This document shows, one piece after another, positions 59,450-64,000 of a DNA stretch of 64,000 bases. Source of the stretch: Phalacrocorax aristotelis (Eukaryota > Chordata > Aves > Suliformes > Phalacrocoracidae); the NCBI RefSeq assembly GCF_949628215.1, contig NC_134276.1:135532125-135596124 (forward strand), read 5' to 3'. Both the position numbers and the translations under genes were made by a program. How positions within the stretch are numbered: the stretch's first letter is position 1; each line of letters starts with the position of its first letter. The notes under the pieces were generated by a model. The model was not told the DNA's origin. It made no database searches and saw only the letters and a program-made list of their open reading frames with translations.

Positions 59450-61554
59450 AGCCCAAATCTTTGCTCCAGCAGCTTGGAAAGGGCTTTTCACCTGTTAACA
59501 GCAGAATATTCCAGAGGCAAGAATTTATAGTAACTAGTATTTTAAATTCAAGCAAATCCACTATTTCAACCAGTCTGCCTCCCATCTCAGAGACTACCAA
59601 AGTTCTCCTGGCTACACATGCATGGAGCCCAAGACACAAGCTGTTGAGGGAGGTCCACTATCTTTGGCCATAGGGGAGGTCCACAATCCTTCCATGGCAC
59701 TGAGAAGTTCAGACAAGTGGTTCATTTGAAGCACATTTTGTATGGAAAATAAAACGTAGTATTGTATACTAAGTGTGAGATTAAAGCCCTTGGTAGAGCC
59801 TGGGACATCATAAATATTGAAAGGTTTGGGAACTAAAGAGAAGTTCTTGGCTTCAACATCCCTTCAGAAAGGGCATGGACAGTGAAGAAGATAGGGTGAA
59901 GTGAATAAAGGGGTACACTGGGGGAATGAACCCTGCAATGCAGTTCTGAAGTGGAAGGAGCATGACAGCTTCACATTTGCCCATCTACAATGAGATAACC
60001 AAGACGGTGAAATGGGAGGAGCCTAAATGTCAGCTCCTGAATAGGAAAAAGCAGAGTTCATGGATGTCAGGAAGGCAGGTTCAGAAATAGAGTTGAACAA
60101 AACACCCCAGCTGCACAGTGCCTCTTCACATCCTCCACTGCACTCTCTGCTCCAGGCCCTGCAGCGAGTGCATCCTCTCTCATTCCCAATGGTGTCCATC
60201 ATCCTTGTTATGAACACATTTGCTGCTCTGGAGGGGGTTCAGACTTGTCAGTAAATGCCAGTGCTCACATGCTGAAATGCACTGTCAGCAAGATGCTAAA
60301 CAATATGGTGCCACTCTGTTCACAGACACTGTCTGTAGAAAGCAAAAAAGAAAAATACCCTTTCCCTGTGAAGGTTAGCCAATTTACTAAAGAATTTCAT
60401 GCTCATCTGTCCCTGGACCTTCCTTTCCTGTTTGTTCTTTCTATTTCAAATCAGAATCTTAAAACATTTAAACATTATAACATCTTTCACTTATATGTTT
60501 TTAAATTATTATGAGGTGACTGAAAGACTACAAGAAGATGCCCAGGAGCACAGCTACAACAGATGGGACCATCTTTTTATCAGTTAGTGCTCCTTTGGGG
60601 CCCTCTATCTTGTTCTTATATTCATGCTTACGTTCTGCCAGGGCTGTTCAGAGCACTGCAAGAGGCAATCAATGGACACTGTAGTAAGGAAAATCTCAGT
60701 TACACAAAAGGCGAACATTCTGCACAGTGGGAGTGGCCAAACACAGAAATAGGTATCCAGAGAGGCTGGGAGATCTCCTTTCTTGGAGGCTGTGTGAACT
60801 TGAGCAACTTCATCAGAGTCCAAAGCTGCCCCAGCTTTGAACAGGAAGTTGAACCACATGAATTCTAAAGGTTCCTTTCAAACAATGGCACTTAAGACAT
60901 AAGTCTTAAGACACTATGGTTCTGCCACGCATCTTTTGTTGGGGGTGCCTAGACTCCTTGACGCAGGTGTCAGCTCTGGCTCATTCATCTCTAATGACAG
61001 GTTTCCAGTTACACAATCTCACTATCACCCTACAGATTCACATCGCTTTAAGCCCACCTGGTCTTTCCCACACTATCTTCTGTCCTTAACAAGATCTTTC
61101 AGCTGGTATAATTTTGTCCATGGAGCACACTCCTTCACTCTGTCCCTGCCTTTGCTTGGTCAGTTTTTGTATTTATTTTGTGTTAAATAAACAGCTACTC
61201 ATCTGAAACATCTGAGGCAGCAGGTGAGGTCGCAACCTTTCAGACCCTTCCCTCTTGACATCATGACTTTAATGCACCATACGTTCTCCTGGCAGGCAAA
61301 CTTCCAGAGGAGAAAAGGAAGAATGCACAGCACTGTGCAGAAGGGCCAGCAAGCTGAGCGAAGCTTTGCAAAGAGGAAAAGCGGCTCCTACTGTAGTTGG
61401 CTGGTGCAGAGAATTTGTTACCAGTCTCTCACTTGCTAATTTTTTCTCTCCAAGTTACAAGAAAGGGGAAGAGATGATACTATTCCAGGTGGTCTACTAT
61501 TTTTCCCTTGGGCATTCTCACCTAAACGTCGTAGTGAGTCTTCCGTTCATACTC
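59450..61554. other. Intergenic stretch between receptor modules
   Basis: No exon or named repeat recognised. Confidence 0.4.
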
Positions 61555-62155
61555 ATAGATCACAGAGTCATGGGAAGATTTAATTTGGAAGGTACATCTG
61601 AAGTCCCTCTAGTCCAAACTCCTGCTCAGCAGGTCTAATTTCAAAGCTAGATCAGATAAACCCAGTCCCTGTCCAGCCAAGTTCAGAAAATCTCCAAGGA
61701 TGGAGACAATACACCCTCTTTGGGCACCTCTTCCAATATTTGGCCACCCTACCTGTAACTTATGATCATTGCTTCCTTGCCTTTCACTGTATACCTCTGA
61801 GAGTTTGGCGCCATCTTCTCTATAGCCCCTTCATGCAGCAAGAGATTGAAATGGGATTATCCTTAGCTTTGTCTTCTCCAGGCTGAACAAATCCTATTGT
61901 CAGAGTCTGTCCCTGTAAATCAAGTGCTCCAGCTCCTAAGCATGTTTGTGGCTCTCCCCTTGACCAGGTTTAGTATTTATGTGTTTTATAGGATGTTTAT
62001 TTTTTCTTTACTGAGGAGCCCACAGCTGGACATAGTACTCCAGCTGCATACTCACAAGTGAGGGCAAGAAGAGAATCATCACCTCCTTTGCCCTGTTAGC
62101 TACACTCTTGCTAGGTCAGTCCAGTATGTGGTTAGCCTTTGCCACAAGAGCTCAT
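61555..62155 (-). mobile_element. Old CR1 3' fragment, minus strand
   Basis: Antisense CR1 wording: CATAGATCACAGAGTCATGG at the 3' end, TCTCCAAGGATGGAGACAAT, CTTCTCCAGGCTGAACAAAT, and GAGGAGCCCACAGCTGGACA then TAGTACTCCAGCTG. Substantially diverged. Confidence 0.82.
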
Positions 62156-62764
62156 TTCTCTTATTTGTTAAATCCTGTCTGTGTCTTTTTCCCCAAACTC
62201 TGATTTCCCACTTTTCCCTCTGAGAAGATGACGTTAGATTCTGGACAGCACTTCCTACTTCCTCTATGTGATTAAAAAGCTTCAGCAGCTATTTGCAGCT
62301 GCGAACTTTGCTCTCAATTAATACAGACACCTAGATTTTTAGCCCTTAACACTGAATAATGAAAAAGGCACAGAGCTGAAGTTAGTCTGCCTCTGTGATG
62401 AATCAAAGGTGTTAGTTCTTTCTTAAAATGTAGAAAGTTCAAAGGAGATGAAAGTCATGGGAAGGCTAAATGGAAAAGAGGGGAACTACCAGGCCATACT
62501 TTTACTGGGACTCATGTCATCCCTACATGTCACTAGACCTGGGGATGTAGACCCAGGCTGAGATGTGATGGGCGGGAAGAGAGGAGATCTTCCCCAAGAG
62601 AGGAAAAGGAGGAGTCACATATAGCACTTGAATATGAGAATCTTGCCTTACAGCCTTTGAAGAGTGACTCATTCTCCTCTCCCCTCCCTCTTTCTCCTTT
62701 TCTTTTTGCTTCTCTTCATGAATCATTCAGTCTGTCTTTTAAGAAGATCATTATTCAACCACGG
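62156..62764. promoter_or_regulatory. Upstream region of receptor module 3
   Basis: Non-coding. A pyrimidine-rich run at 62670-62715 precedes the ATG by about 50-95 bp. No TATA box is recognised. Its role as a promoter is inferred from position only. Confidence 0.25.
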
Positions 62765-62876
62765 ATGAGTTCTCAGATAATGCATACAAATACAGAGGAA
62801 GAGGATGGATATTCTAATTTAAATCACCTACCACAACATCCAACTAGACACTACATGTCCCTGCACATCAACCAAG
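62765..62876 (+). CDS. C-type lectin-like receptor module 3: hemITAM tail exon (gene continues beyond window)
   Basis: First coding exon of a third receptor. It encodes MSSQIMHTNTEEEDGYSNLN followed by HLPQHPTRHYMSLHINQ and ends in phase 1 at a GTATGA donor, the same phase as the first exons of modules 1 and 2. EEDGYSNL (residues 12-19) is a hemITAM-like motif with the DGYxxL core of Dectin-1 and CLEC-2. No membrane exon is visible before 64000, so the rest lies to the right. Module 2 has a first intron of 3.1 kb, so this absence is not a sign of damage. Confidence 0.72.
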
Positions 62877-64000
62877 GTATGACTGACTCTTGCTCTTTGA
62901 ACTTTCCGCGCTATGGCAGACAATGACAATAGGAACAGTCTCTCTTGCCCAGCTCAGCAAATAAGAAATGTACTTACAGATCTAATATTATAGGTTTAAT
63001 GCACTATTTCTATTGTTTTGTTTGATAAAAAAGAGCATGTGTGAATGTGAAAATGCATAGAGTGGAACTACGGACATTAGTAGCTCTAAACTTTTGTAGG
63101 AAAAGACAGGTGGCTTCAAGATCAAATTTTGGAATGTAGGAATCAGCTGTAGTGTGGTTAGTTTTATTTATTGTTTATTTATTATTACAGGAAATGGCTA
63201 CATAGACAGGACAATCTGACTTTAATAGGAAAAGAACTTCAATGTTTTGCCCTCTGGACCTCAATTTTTCAGGAAATGTTTAAGGTTCATAGCCTTTAAG
63301 GCTAGAAGGGATGAGGCAGCACTGGGCCTGAATGCATAGGTCATGTCACTTCCTTTCTTCAAGTCCCATAGCTCTGGTTGTACTTCAAGAGGGCATCCAG
63401 TCTTGAGTTAAATATTTCTTCATCTGAAAGGTCCATCATACTGCATTGCCATGACCATTTGGTGATGGTAGCTCTCAGGAACTTTTGAATGCAGGGAAAT
63501 CTCAGAGGATATTTTGGACCCCAGAGTTTTTCTGAACTGGGCTTCAGCCAGGAGCCGGCATGCAGCCTGAGCACTGTGTGCCCTGAGAGCAGGAGGATTT
63601 GCGCAAAGTGTAAGAGGGTGTGCAAACACTTCCTTACTTTGTTCTGAAAGAGCAGAGTAATACAGTACTGTCAAAAGAGAATAGGAACATCACCTACTTC
63701 TAAGTCAAACAATCACTACAATGGTTCATAGTTTCATCATTTGTCAAAGGCAAGGAATCCCCAACCTGTTCCATTTAAACCCTGTCTCCTTTCAAACAGA
63801 CCTCTTTAACAGAGGTACCACATCTTCTTCTCAACTTGCATTTGGGTTAATCCTTAAAATATAATATAGCCTGGAAAGGGAATTCTTTCAGGAGTCACCA
63901 GATGGCTCTTCATGGAGGGGTGGAGGGTTGGAAGTACTGCTGAACAGGGTGCCTGCCCTCAGATAAACTGTTGGTTTCATCCAGGACGCTCTCTTCCCTT
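62877..64000. other. Intron of module 3
   Basis: Presumed first intron. It contains an old CR1-like patch (listed separately) and nothing coding. Confidence 0.5.
63280..63520 (-). mobile_element. Possible ancient amniote CR1-like fragment
   Basis: TTTAAGGCTAGAAGGGATGA followed by a GAATGCATAGGTCATGTCAC part and CATCCAGTCTTGAGTTAAAT resembles the antisense 3' section of old amniote CR1-type LINEs. Diverged; borders approximate. Confidence 0.45.

Noticed and set aside
1-64000. tRNA, rRNA and CRISPR arrays
   Set aside because: None seen. The only regular spaced repeats are microsatellites, the minisatellite-like array and the telomeric tract.

Overview
The window looks like a bird genome. It carries many CR1 LINE copies in both orientations, avian-type ERVL and ERVK LTRs, intron-rich host genes with GT-AG borders, and no bacterial-style gene packing. 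The gene content (an ovostatin/alpha-2-macroglobulin family gene beside a run of C-type lectin-like receptor genes) matches the avian region equivalent to the mammalian A2M and natural-killer/Dectin-1 gene complex (human 12p13, chicken chromosome 1). This assignment rests on recognising the families by eye, not on a search.

Layout. 1-1395: a CR1 reverse-transcriptase piece on the minus strand. 1613-5067: five coding exons of an ovostatin-like proteinase inhibitor on the minus strand; its 3' part lies left of the window and no signal-peptide exon was found. 5.1-21.6 kb: mostly non-coding with CR1 copies, one solo ERVL-type LTR inside a CR1, and a few weak exon-like segments. 21.66-22.31 kb and 28.56-29.58 kb: two broken olfactory receptor genes. 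25.66-26.36 kb: an uninterrupted, very divergent histone H2A-like gene on the minus strand that has lost most of the acidic patch. A broken second copy lies at 33.17-33.66 kb, and two flanking blocks are shared between the two loci. 29.96-31.64 kb: unidentified repeat material, with a second copy of one part at 20.75-20.99 kb.

39.9-64 kb: a tandem cluster of C-type lectin-like receptor exons on the plus strand. Module 1 (39891-44088) encodes an ITIM tail, a transmembrane segment and a neck, but no intact lectin domain follows it. Module 2 (48499-57158) is a complete six-exon receptor of 233 residues with a hemITAM-like tail. Module 3 starts at 62765 with another hemITAM-like tail and runs off the window. 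Splice phases would let module 1 use the lectin exons of module 2. The cluster is littered with ERVL and ERVK fossils, nested CR1 copies and a degenerate interstitial telomeric repeat of about 400 bp.

As a functional set, the lectin-like receptors would be immune-cell surface receptors with opposite signalling tails (one inhibitory, two activating). The ovostatin-like gene encodes a secreted protease trap, and the H2A-like gene a probable germline chromatin protein. Everything else appears to be repeats and intergenic DNA.
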